This document shows positions 11,213-22,493 of a stretch of DNA of 32,000 nucleotides, piece by piece (within the stretch, counting starts at the first letter, position 1; the number at the start of each line of letters is the position of its first letter). The DNA comes from Chara braunii (lineage: Eukaryota; Streptophyta; Charophyceae; Charales; Characeae), in assembly GCA_003427395.1 (NCBI GenBank), contig BFEA01000244.1:341471-373470 (forward strand). Reading direction: 5' to 3'. A program made the position numbers and the translations under genes. A model generated the notes under the pieces. It worked only from the letters and a program-made list of their open reading frames with translations, did no database searches and had not been told where the DNA came from.

Positions 11213-12659
11213 TTGCGGTCCTACAGATTGCAATCCCGCCTGCCGCCTTCCTCTCGTAACCGTAGACTAGACTTAGAGTAAGCAAGGCAGAAGGAGGGTT
11301 TCAGATGCTCGAGATACGAGAGAGGGACAACTCAACTCGTAGGAGAGGACCTTGCAATCTTCAATCGCCTAAGGGTCCCGCCATGACGGTCAATAACGTA
11401 CTAAAGGTAGTTCGATTGCGACCGAAATACACAGTACTAATCTCCTGACAGAACCCCAAGTCGAAGTAGCGACCCCCACGCAGAGTTTGACCTTTGCGCT
11501 AAGTCGAAATGTCGCTCCTCCTGACAAAGCCGTAGTTATGCAGCCGCGGAAAATTGTTTCCGAATAAAGCACAACCCCTTGCTCTACTCAAAGTGTCTGC
11601 AAAAATCGCAGCATTGCTTAGTAAAAACAACAATGCACAACCTGGACTGTCAAGAACACAAAAGAGCACAGTCGAAGCCGCCTGGCCGCAATACAAAACT
11701 GTGTAGTCAAAGCACCAATGGAGTGTCCAAGTTGCGTGCTCGAGTGCCGATGAATTCAGTAGATTCACCCATAAAACAGTGATTTCGAATGAAATAGCAA
11801 TACTGGCAGCTCAATAGGATAGTTGTCATCCAACAACCCGAAGTAAGTGTAAGTCTTGCTCACTACAACCTTATCTCATGCTAAACTGGGGCCAAAAAGC
11901 ACTGCCAATACTTCAGAGGAGCGCCAATTACTTGGATTATAAGCAGACTAAACACTGAGCTTTGGGGCATGCAGTAAACCCTGAACATCAACTGTTCTGG
12001 TGGGATCTGTGGAACAACTGCAAAGTTGAAATGGTAGACCTGCTGCACCTCTCTCCGTGTCGTCACTCTCCTTCAGCATCACCTGTCAATTCTTCCCCTT
12101 GACTCTCCTTTTTTTTTTTTTCCCCTCCTCCTTCGCTTTGCTTTTCCCCTCAGTCACTTTACCTAGTCTAGCGCTCGGTCACGCTGAATAACGAAGGGTA
12201 AACTCCACAGACTGACAGTCTCGTTATCCGAGGGTCAATAAGGCTCGTCGAAACGACCAGCCTCAAGTGGCGCGAAGATAATTGCTCTACTAACAGTGGT
12301 GACCACGATGATTCGAAGCAAATGACCAATATAGGCAAGTTGTCGTTATGACCGTTGATGCAATCTAAAATACGACTTCAGATGGCATCGCAGATTATCA
12401 CTTAGTATGACGATCGTAGTAAAAGAAATAAACCTTATCCCTTTTCTTATTTCCCTTTGCCACACCTATCCGCCCATTTCACCCACTCAACCCTCACTAA
12501 CCTTCTTTTTCTCTCCCCTTATCCTTGTCTTTCTCAATCTCTCCTTTTCACTCCTTACCGCATCCTCCTTTCACGCTCCTTTTCTCACCTCTCCGACTTC
12601 CCTCCTTTACTTGAAGTACTTCACTCTCACGCGCAGCCCATCGCTACTACCTTCGACTG
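11213..12659. other. internal region next to the 3' LTR, no gene recognised
   Basis: This stretch lies inside the retrotransposon directly upstream (element sense) of the 3' LTR. No open frame resembles a known protein. A polypurine tract would be expected at its left edge. The best purine-rich stretch on the minus strand is an interrupted one near 11239-11261, not adjacent to the LTR, so I do not call it. A T run lies at about 12110-12122. Confidence 0.45.
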
Positions 12660-13740
12660 GATGGGCAGCGCTCCACCCGTCAGGTAAGTCTCTGACCTCG
12701 CGGCAGCTTCACTCGACTTCCATTCGTAGGAGGAGCAACATACCGGCCAACAGGTAAGTCCCTAATCTCCACGACCGGACTCACGCTACTCCCATTGGTA
12801 GAGTGGGCAAATTTCGAAATGTATCCTTCGCTAAAGCCTGGGCTCATACACTGCCAATCACCGTCTGCGTTTGGGATCTTGACGACGAATGGCGCCAAGT
12901 TCATGAGTTGCCGCGCGATCACCTCGACGATCACGATCAGTGCGATGATCATGAGCAGTGATGATGACCATCTAGGCCACCACGATGGCAAGCACGATGG
13001 GTCTCGACAAACGCGATGAGCCCGACGACGAGCACCGGACTGAAGACGAAGATCAACACCACGACCTCGACGATGATGATTTGCTCCGCGATATAGATGA
13101 TGGAGGTCACGATGTTGAGTTGGAGCTTGCCGAGAGGTAGCGAGTGGCTACTTCCATGCTTCTTCCTTCGATAGGATTAGCAAAAGTGATGAATCATCCG
13201 CTATAATATAGGAGGATACAGTGATACACCACGACATTCCCGCAGTCACCGCTCAATCTAACCGGGTGCCTAGGTGAGTTCTCACTATATCTCTCTCCCT
13301 CTCTTCTGCTAGTGCAGCGTCTGCGACCGCTTCCCTCTGCCCCTTCAACCAAACGTTGAAGACTACTCCTTCCTCTTCAAGGTGGCAAGGTGGTAAGTTC
13401 GACCCGACAATCCTGACAGTCGGGATGACGGATAACGCACAACGAGCGTCGTGTGCCCCACTACAAGCGTCAAGGCAAAGAGTACTACAAGCACAGACGC
13501 CACCGGGACCGGCATGCCCCACCGTGAGAGGACGACTTCCGCAAATGGCTTCGTCTTGTCTCTTCTTCTCGGCGAGCCCATCGTCGCGAGGCTACTTTGC
13601 AGTCTCCACTCGATCAACTACACCAGCTACCGCCTCGTTGCCTCGTTAGGCAAGAAGGTGACAGCACCGTACGTCATCGTAAGGTAAGTGTCTGCTTTGC
13701 TACCGTCCTCCCTTTCTCCTTCCTCTTCAACTTAGCGCAC
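12660..13740 (+). other. pyrimidine-rich stretch with closely spaced splice-site-like signals
   Basis: Several donor/acceptor-like pairs occur on the plus strand. CAG|GTAAGT at 12684 runs to TAG at 12729 (46 nt). CAG|GTAAGT at 12754 runs to TAG at 12801 (48 nt). TAG|GTGAGT at 13274 runs to CTAG at 13312 after a C/T tract (39 nt). AAG|GTAAGT at 13684 runs to TTAG at 13735 (52 nt). The first two sit in an imperfect 70-bp tandem duplication, which could explain their similarity. An Asp-rich frame of 51 codons (12985-13140) lies between them. No protein family is recognisable, so this may be a captured host-gene fragment or coincidence. Confidence 0.25.
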
Positions 13741-16700
13741 TTTCCATTCGCCGATCCGACAACGCTTTGACTAAGGAAGAAGAAAACTTATTTTCCCCAC
13801 TTGTGCAACTTCCTTTAAGTAGCATCTTCCGACGTCGGCCGGCGGACTCTCCAAAGGACTGCCGATTTCGGTGTGGACCAAGTAGGCCCAAAATATTTAG
13901 TTTGGCCCATCAAGTTTCATCATCTAGAGTTGTTCACCGGTCGCTATGTCAACAGTTCATGGGCGTACCCACAGATCTAGGCTCTTGGGTATTACGGTCG
14001 GTCCCAAGACCGGTATCGGGCCGCGTCCCAAGGTGGGACGAGAATAAATAAAAATAACAAAAATTAATAAAAAATAGGAGAAGGAACGAGGGGAGGGAAA
14101 GGACGGTTGGAATGCTGCCCTTGGTCCTGCCCATCGGGCCCAGGATCTGATTCCATGACAAAACTAAGGGGGACAATCCCGCAGGATCCTCGATCCCTCA
14201 ATCCTCTTATAAGACGCTCCTTCGCTCCTCGTTGCCGGCTGCTGGCTTCGATCCCAGCTTCGATCCCCGCTGTAGGCTGAAAGTCCAATGCGATAACCAA
14301 TAGTGCTAGGCCCAAGCTTGGGTGTAACAGGCGAGGACTTCGTCATAACGGGTATCCGTGCTGCTCCAAGGCCTGTTGACCGTTATTAAAAGTCGTTCTT
14401 TGGCCCACCAGCCATGTCTACGGCTCCTACGTACCCATCCTTGTTGCATGAAGGGGTCGGTTTTACCTGCCACCGTCGTGCATGCGACGCAACCGCGTCG
14501 TCACTCTAATTTTCTCACCAGGCTTTCCCCCGAAATACCGCACTATCACCACCTAAGCGTCGAAAAAAAAACGAGAGTACCGACTTTTATAGCGCTACCC
14601 ACGGCTCCTACTGTTGACCAATATCATGGTCGGCTTAGGAAGTTAGACACTTTGGACCTCCCTGATCGCAGTGTCGTAGCAAATAAGTCCAGTGGATCCG
14701 GTGACTAATCCTAGCCCTGACCGTCCAATGCCGGTTTCGAACGCGAATGCGCTCTGCGAGCACTACTGCAAACGTCTCATACCCCCCTCTGCTTCACGCT
14801 ACTAGGCGCAAACGCCTCTCTCATAAACATAACCAGATGTCCGCCTAAATACCCATGCGTGCCCTCAAAGTGCACGCCCACACACTCTCTAATCAGATCA
14901 GAAGCATGTGCCATTCCCAATCCCTGAGAGTTGGTTATGGTCACACAAAAGTGGGATCTCTCTCTCAAATATCGTCAGAAACGCACCTTCTGCGAGATGC
15001 AAAAATTCGCACAAATACCCTTATAAGGGCATTCGGGGTGATAAATTTTTGGACTCTATTAAGCGATGTCCGCGTCGCGTCGGGCAATCAAAACTATAAG
15101 TACAGCGAAATCACATTTGTTGACGAGGAAATAACCAATCCGATTCACCAGCCCAACTCCATTCGAGGTATCTTCTCAACCTGGCCCCGTCACGGTGTTC
15201 CCTTGCCAGGGTTCTAACCTGCGTCTCACATACCCTGACCTCGAAATTAGGGGATACTCTGTTTTGTACTACAACACAATATTCGCTCCCAGATAGCAGG
15301 TTGATAGTCCTCTCTCTTCGTCTTAAACGTCACCGGTTTCCTATTGGGTGTCCGTAGTCTCAATCTCACGAACGAGTTCACGACTTTGGACACGGGCCCT
15401 AACTAAGACCTCTCTGAAAATGCAGTGGCTCCTCAGTCTTTGGTGGTAATTTAACCACACAAACATCCATCACAATGAGATACCCATCCTGAAGTCTAGC
15501 ACAGGTGGATTAGGTCGCCATCTCAGTCCACTGCAGATTGGTTGATCATGCCGAATCCACTGCCCATCCCGTTGTTATATAGTGATGGTGTCCTTGTTGG
15601 TTGCATAACGATAAGCAACTTTTCCTATCTTGGTATCCCGAAGGATTCCGACTCAAGACTTAACCGATCCCAATGACCTTCCCTTGAGCTAGGTCTCTCT
15701 GAGTGGCTGATTTTTCAAGACCTAACCTTTGGTGAGCCATGGGCCCGCTGCCAGGTTGCGCCGATCAGCAGACAACGCTAGGAGTTATATCTCAGTGATG
15801 CTAAGTATAGCCCCTTAGCGTGACCTATGAAATATGTACCTTAGACTGACTTCATAGTGGTCAAACATTCTTATAACCAAGATCCCTCAAAGTTTTCTCA
15901 ACAAAAATAAAGGATCGCATACCAACTGTCAACGGGACTACATGGAGGGATAGTGTATTCTCTCAATATTCAAACAAAAATCATCACCAATCCACATGGT
16001 CATGGCCCTCCCTACTTTGATCATAGTAGGTTGGGTCACATGTCTTAGGAACATTTTTCGAATATCTTTCCAAAACTTTCATCATGAATGCCATAAAATT
16101 CAACCCATAACTCCTACAAAACTTTTTGGTATTTCCTTGTCAGCCTTTTACATCACAAAAAATATCAATTATTATAGCACATTTTTTTGTCCTCCCACAA
16201 TTTCACTCATATTTCTTGGGGATTAGCCAACCTTTAGACTTCCCTCTTTTCTTACTGAACCACACAAAAGTCACAACCTTGATTGTGACGTTTCCCTCCA
16301 TCATTACTCAGAGTTTTTTCAAATCACCACACAACAATATTTCTTTAAGACAAGAGGTGCACCTTCTTCCATTGTACTTAAAGCTTCATCTGTTCTTGTG
16401 ACAGATATGCCTAAGTATAATGGAAGACTTGGCAACTCGAATCATCTCACAACCTGAATATATCACAAGAATTATCTGCATTAGGACAAACTCACAAAAC
16501 TGAGAGTGATTGTGACAATAGTGTCTGAAATCCACACATGTATATGAAATTTGACTTTGTAGACAAGCAAAAATTTATGTCTATACAAAAAATCAAAATA
16601 TCGTATGAGGAAAAATAATGTTAAGGTGTTCTCAGATCAATATAAAAAAGTCACTTTAGTTGTCGCTTTGCTCACACACAAGTCTCATACACCAAACTCT

Positions 16701-16941
16701 ACTTAATAGGACTGACAAAATATACACAAGTAACATCTAAATCACTCCACACCACACAAAAGAATAAACAAGAATCAGTGATCATCCCTTTCAATGTAAC
16801 TACTGTATACACCTACCTAAAAATTCTCTACGACTTGTTTACTCAAATCACTGTATATGACTCTGATCCAATCCTTCATGTGTCCTCCTGTATACAATTA
16901 CCCATCAGGATTGAGCTCCAGGTCTTCTACTTGTTTAAAAT
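13741..16941. other. internal region without recognisable genes
   Basis: Open frames of up to 120 codons occur (for example 14855-15217 on the plus strand), but none shows a domain, repeat or motif I recognise, and they overlap one another on both strands. 13.8-15.2 kb is more GC-rich than the AT-rich 15.9-16.9 kb, suggesting a composite origin. No LTR-like direct repeats or terminal inverted repeats that I could confirm bound any part of it. Confidence 0.4.
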
Positions 16942-19290
16942 TTAGACCTTTCCGGACCCTATTGTGAAATCATAATCAATCAAAACCTCGCCTAATTGTC
17001 TGTACAATTGTGCCCTACTACCATCTCGTGATCTCTCAACCAGGTTATCATTCCTATCTCTCCAAATCTCAGTGGAAACTTTGGTAACAAAACCCTTTGC
17101 CTCATCCTCATGAAACTTTGGGCAATCATCAGAGAAGTGTTTGCCCTTCTTGCAATAGAAACACTTCTCAGACTTCTTCTGCACTGCTTCTGTCTTGATC
17201 TCCTCTTAGGGTAGTGCAGATGAGGGGGTGCCTGTAGCTTGGCTGATGACCTCCTGCTGAATAATCTCTGAAGTTTCAGGGCAAACTCCTTTGTCACCCC
17301 CCTGTATCACATGTCCACAGCCTTGTCTCTCTGGATCAGAGCTCGAGGCCCAAGACCCCAGAGCATCCCCAAATCTAGTGAGCAAAGGCATGTGTTTTGG
17401 CGTTGTCAATCTCTGAGATTCCTCCATTCTGCTTTCCTTGACTTCTTCCATCACCACTGCCCCTTGAGAAACCTGTGACTGCTCTCTATGCACAGTCTGA
17501 GTATGACTCTCAGGAGCAATCGCAGGGGTCTCGACCTGAACAGTTTCCTCAAACTATCTGCCAGTTGTAGGTAAAGGTACATGCTGGGTAGCCAAGAAAG
17601 TAGATGCCTTCCACGTAAATTTTTCAGCTTCTGTTTCCTTCCCTCTCAATCCCTTCTCTGGTTCCAGCATGACTTTGTCAAGCAAAGGGACATCCTCATC
17701 TGCTTGCTGCTCTGCCCCTGCTTCCTTCTTTTGATGCTTGAAGAGGTCCTCAACTGATTGTCCCTTGATACCAAAGCTTTGGACCTTAGTCCAATCCACC
17801 ACTGTTGTAGGCACCTGTTGAACACACTTTACCTCATTATCCCTCAGCCTCTTTTCTCATTCAACCTCCTTTGCTTGGAAGGAGGTTTGTTGCGTCTAGA
17901 GCTACCCCCTCAAAACGTTGGTGACCTTATTAAGGGTCTGGTTGACCAGCTTGAGGGCTACATTCTCAGCCCTGATGTCCACCATCTCAGTCTTCACAGC
18001 GTCCACCTCCTTTCCTTGTCTTCCTACCTCTTTCTTCAAATCTTCAATCTCTCTTTGCCAATTCACCCTCTGACCATGAGATGTTTGTGCCACCTTTGTT
18101 AGTTTCCTCCCCATCTTCTCATCAGAGGCCTTTGCTGCTGCAAAACCTTCCTTCATATGGCCTTTCAGGATAAGTCAGTCTGTGGAGACTAACTTAACGC
18201 CCGTTTCCTGATGTCTCTCCGTGGGTCTGCCTGCAGCCTCCATCAACCTGTCAAAGCTCTCTTAGGCTTCTGTGAGTAGAGGAGGGTCATCCTTCTGAGT
18301 TGTCTTCTTGGCGTCCACTTCTACTGGTTGACTCTCTTGCTGCATCTTATCTCTCATTTCTGCCTGTTTTTTTAGCCTGAGGTGAATCCTGATCTCCTTT
18401 TCTCGTGCAACTCTCTCCATCTTTCCCACTTCTCTTTCCTTGGGAACTTCCTCCTTCTGCGGATCTCACCCCGCTAACTCATGAGGAAGATCATACTCTC
18501 TTCCAGGCTAAAAAATACTCAGTAGGCATATGAGCATATTCTGGAGGTGGATCATCTAAGCCTCCTCCCCTTCGTTCTCCCTCGATCGCCTGTCCTTCCT
18601 TCTTGTCTGCTCATCTCGTATTCCATGGGGTGCATCCTGCCTCACTGCTTACCCCTCTGCTCCTTCTGGTTCTGTCCTCTTTTTTTCCATCCCTCTCCCG
18701 TTGCCTGCTTGGCGCTCAGGAGTATAGTAGTCCCTCAATTGACGCTTGCAATCTCCCTAGTTTATGGCTCTCTCCACAATAGTTCTGACAAAAGACCTGA
18801 TGACCTTCCGAAAAATCTGAACGAACCTTCCAACTCTGGATTCGGGCAACATGTTCTGTTCGTTTGCAAACAGATCATAGACCCAGAGGAACTCTTCCAA
18901 ATTGGGGGAGTCGAAGCGAATGGGCAATCCGTGTCTTCCCACATGTGATGGATGCAACCCCTCCATCTTTCTCTCAAACTCTTGTCAGGTAAGTGACTCT
19001 CTGGCAAATCTGGCAATAGGCTCGACCCACTCTCCATTGCCTCGCACCTCAGCCAACATCCTGGTCACACCCCAACCATATTGATAGGCATGATAAAAAA
19101 TATTTTCACACTTCCTCCATCGAAAATAAAAGGCCTGCTCTCTTTAGTAGTCCTCTGCTGCCCCCTCTGTCTGGTAGCCCCCAGAGGAACTTCCATCGAC
19201 CCTGCCCCGTCCTTCCCTCTTGACATAAACTTTAAAGGTATCAAGCCTGCACAACAAGGAAGAGACAACAGGAGCACAGGGGGTAATCAT
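16942..19290 (-). pseudogene. second Gag-like protein with CCHC zinc knuckle, broken by stops
   Basis: A frame of about 780 codons runs from an ATG at 19288-19290 to a stop at 16942, broken by roughly a dozen nonsense codons but by no frameshift. In order it encodes: an N-terminal region with an aromatic/basic segment (AFYFRWRKCEN, near 19120); a helical, Gag-like segment (about 19080-18760); charged, Pro/Glu-rich linkers; a coiled coil of heptad-like charged residues (18156-17902); an acidic/Ser-rich stretch; and a C-terminal knuckle CFYCKKGKHFSDDC at 17122-17163, spacing C-X2-C-X4-H-X4-C. Such knuckles bind nucleic acid in retroelement nucleocapsids. It differs from the gag at 25-26.6 kb and lies downstream of pol on the same strand. 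It could be an extra ORF of this element or the remnant of a nested one. I found no LTRs of its own. Confidence 0.75.
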
Positions 19291-20213
19291 GTCAGGCAAC
19301 CACAGTAAGAGACATATATAGCGCTCTCATAACTACCCAAATATCTATATCTGTACATATACATATAACCCTATCCTTATATTTATTTTTACCTTGTAAT
19401 CTATCATACCATTCCAACTTGACAACTCATGTTTCTTCTCTCTATTATACTAAGGTTTTTCCTTTACACATAGAGAGCATTTGACTTGCCAGTTCTATGC
19501 TCACCTCATCTCGAGCCACAAATTTCTTCAACCTGGAGCCAGATACCCAGTCCTTCCATGTCGTTCCATTCAATTCCTCGATCTAGTATGCCCTATATTC
19601 ACCGCATCTCGCGATTCTATGCGGTATCAACCATCGCTTATCCAACTTCCTTGACCACTGTTTTTCTAAGGATGGGTCGTACAGTAACACGGTGTCAGGG
19701 CAAATAGGGTTTTTCAACGTCGGACGCTGTTCGACTCTTTCGTTGAATTGAAAGACTTGATGAGACTGACGTCTGCCAAAAGTTTATTCAAACCTGACCT
19801 ATGACAAAGAAACGAAAATTTTTTAGAACCCTAGTCCGGACGTCTACGACATCTGAGAGTAATGGCAGTAACCGGAAGTGCTTCGCTTTGTTGAGACAGC
19901 AGAGGAATGTGCGAACATAGGGACGCTAAAGTTATACCTATTCTACCTAAAATAATGTCGCGCGGTTGTACAACCGCGCGATTCAGGGCCTAAGTATGCT
20001 AAAAAGAGGGATGCGCCAGGTATAGGGCCGCGACACGGAGGAATAGGAAGCAAATTTTTATTGTTTTCTTGGGTTGCGGGATTTGATTCCACGCCAAGAG
20101 CCGACAGGCCGAAGCCGAGGCCTATGCGGTTGGGTGATCGGCCAAGCTGTAGACATCCGGCCAACAGTGGCGAATGGACAATGCAACCACGTTCGTCTCT
20201 GTGGTTCGCGAAA
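19291..20213. other. interval between second gag and integrase, no gene recognised
   Basis: No open frame resembles a known protein. On the minus strand TATATATG (19313-19320) lies 23-30 bases before the first ATG of the second gag. This could be a TATA-like element, but it is too close to the ATG for an ordinary leader. The perfect palindrome at 19958-19981 is annotated separately. Confidence 0.4.
19958..19981. other. perfect 24-bp palindrome
   Basis: Twelve-base arms, the left one TCGCGCGGTTGT, meet with no spacer and form a perfect 24-bp palindrome rich in CG dinucleotides at its outer ends. It lies about 230 bp past the integrase stop in element sense. Such a site could bind a dimeric protein or form a cruciform. 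No partner is evident. Confidence 0.9.
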
Positions 20214-21746
20214 TTATTTATGCATCGTCCTAAGTTGTCTGTGGTTTTGTTTTTGTTTTAACTCCTGCGTGACATAGCCGAGAAGGCTCTCGTGCTTTGC
20301 AAAAAGGCAGGAGCCGATGCACGCGATAACGGTATCTCCCACCTTGAGAGACTTCTTCCTTACTCGTGCCAACTGGTCCCACCTGAACTTGTCCTTGGTT
20401 CCACTGTCAACCACTCTACTCGCCGCTTTTTGAACTCTATCTTCTATGACTCCAATCAGATGCGCCCTTAGATCAAGCAACTTCTCAAAAGACAATGTTG
20501 TTTCGAGGTCTTGTTGCCTCCAAATCTTTCGAAAACTTTCAATAGGGAACGTCACATGTCTCAAATATCTGTCATACCATAGTGTATCCGACGCGTAATT
20601 AGTACTCCTTCTGACAGTAATGTTTTCCACGTAGAAGGCAACTCTTAAAAAATTTTGCCACTGATTAGGCCTGTTATCTATCCACTTTGCGAGGAGATTT
20701 GTAATGGTACTGTGTCCTCTTTCCACATGTGCATTAATCTGAGGGTGTGCCACAGTCGTATACTCGACAATCACACTATATCCCCTTAAGAGCGTCTTCA
20801 CTTCTGCACAAGTGAATTTTGACCCCCTGTCCATTATGAACCTTGAAACGAAAGGATATCGAAGGTAATACTCTTCAATGCACCGAGCCAAAACCTCTCC
20901 AGTTTTCATACAAATAGCCTTGGCATCCACAAATCTTGAGAGATTGTCTCGTGCATCAAAGATATAGTTAAACTCACTTACTCCCAGCGGCATAGCCAAT
21001 AGGTCCAGATGAACGACCGCTCCAACCTCACGTATATATCTTGGGTGAAGTAGCTCCCTAAGTCTAAGGGAAGACCACTCCTAACATGGTACACATGATT
21101 TATAATAATTGTCAATTAAGTGTCCTATGTCATCCCAATAATATAAATTATGTATCTTAAGGTATGTCACATCTGCACTCCTATGACCACCTGTTGTTCC
21201 ATCATGTAAGGCGACCATAAGATCAATCTGTCGATTTACGCCATAGACTACCCTTTTGGGATTCCTTCCTTTACCCCTCATGAACAAATGATCGTCTCTT
21301 ACCAAAAAATTTGGCCGCATTTTAAAGACTCTTTCACTGACATCTCTTTCTCTGATTTCGCATGAAAGAAGTAACCCTAGTTCCAGATATACTGCGTCAT
21401 ATTCTTCTGCACGAAAAACCTCTTTTATTTCCCCCTCTTCAAAATCGACATCTTCTCCTTAGTGAACCACATTTTTTTCCTCAATTTATATTTTCCCCTC
21501 AATCCTAGCAAATTCCTCTTGAAGCAGTGAGTTTGCTAGAACATACATTCCACCTACTAATTTTTCATGCATTTCCACATGTCAAAGCTCATTCTCCATT
21601 GTGATAAAGTCCTCCTGCAACTGGTACTTGTCTGCCAGAGCCAAATCCATCATCCATTCTACTCCTGGTATCCCCCAAGAATCTTCCTCAACATACGGTT
21701 TGAGGACTATGTCTGGTCGTCGCACATAACCCGGAGGCGCAAGTCA
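20214..21746 (-). pseudogene. integrase domain of pol, with in-frame stops
   Basis: Ty3/Gypsy integrase inserts the cDNA copy into the host genome. One frame continues from the RNase H region, with stops at 21744-21746, 21582-21584 and 21081-21083 among others. The zinc-binding HHCC domain (21320-21084) keeps LHDGTTGGH and CVPC. The catalytic core keeps the triad: first Asp in HLDLLAMP (21003-21005), second Asp in MDRGSKF (20829-20831), Glu in VERGH (20721-20723). Exactly 35 residues separate the last two (D,D35E). A C-terminal segment follows to the stop at 20214, and I see no obvious chromodomain. The TAG at 21081 cuts the zinc domain from the core. The catalytic residues survive, so nonsense rather than active-site loss disables it. 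Confidence 0.93.
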
Positions 21747-22493
21747 TACAGGTGTTCCAGAAGTAACAAGTTTGCCTACGACCATCGACCAAGAGTTAAT
21801 GTGGAGTTTTACATCTTCCTCTTCGTCCAAAAATCCGTAGACTGGTGGAGTGTCCTCGATTACTCCTTTATTGCCCTTATCCCAGTCGACGCGACTCAAC
21901 CCATCGACTCTGTTTTTGTTCTCTGGAATATGCTCTATTTCGAAATCAAACATCCAAATGTATGTTAACCATCTGACAATAGTTGGATCTGAAAGAGCGT
22001 AATTCTTAAGAGAACCAGCCAGAGCAGTTCGATGAACACTTAGTACAAATCGTCTGCTAAAGAGGTAGTTTCTAAAAATCAGCAAGCAATTAAGAACTGC
22101 CAACATCTCACGCTTAAATTGAGAGTAATTTCTCTCAGTTGTATTAAGCGTTTGACTTTCAAATCTCAAGGGTCGTTCCTCTCCCTTAGAATCTTTGTGA
22201 ATCAATACACCCCCTAAAGGAGTTGATACAATATCAGTTTCCACAGTAAAAGATTTTGTTAGCGTGGCCGCATGATTTGGTACCCCCAACACTAACCCTC
22301 CTTCCTGAAATTCTTTCTTCAGACCTTTAATTACCAACTTCTGTTTATCTCCCCATTCCCAATCTTGCCCCTGACGCACAAACTTTCGCAGTTGCTCCGT
22401 CTTAGTCGCAAACCTCTTAATAAACACCCTCCAGAATCCACACATTCCCAGGAAGCTCCTTACTTCTGTGCATATCTCGAATGGTGTTGGTCA
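21747..22493 (-). pseudogene. RT thumb/connection and RNase H domain of pol
   Basis: The frame begins after a TGA at 22491-22493 with TEVRSFLGMCGFWRVF, the conserved stretch leading out of the Ty3/Gypsy RT palm. It continues through EWGDKQ and LVLGVPN into RNase H, which removes template RNA during cDNA synthesis. The first acidic residue lies in ETDIVSTPLGG, the Glu in KREMLAV, and the last Asp in NRVDGLSR. The third acidic position, usually in a TDH-like motif, appears as SVHRTAL, so an Asp seems to be lost. This piece is 234 codons long and ends in TGA at 21744-21746, with the integrase linker following in the same frame. Confidence 0.92.

Noticed and set aside
12407-12757. Plus-strand frame of 116 codons with a hydrophobic Ser/Pro/Leu-rich product
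   Set aside because: It is a C/T-rich low-complexity tract; the same bases read as another hydrophobic frame in the next phase, which is typical of composition, not coding.
13977-14309. Possible fourth small inverted-repeat transposon with CTAG ends and GGTCC/GGACC-like words
   Set aside because: The ends match only loosely, the flanking octamers (CCACAGAT and GCCCAAGC) do not match, and no single pentamer dominates.
15180-15240. GGGTTCTAACC-like string reminiscent of a tRNA T-arm
   Set aside because: No acceptor, D or anticodon arms could be assembled around it.
20061-20277. Plus-strand frames of 66-67 codons past integrase
   Set aside because: No homology recognised, and they overlap the end of the integrase frame on the other strand.
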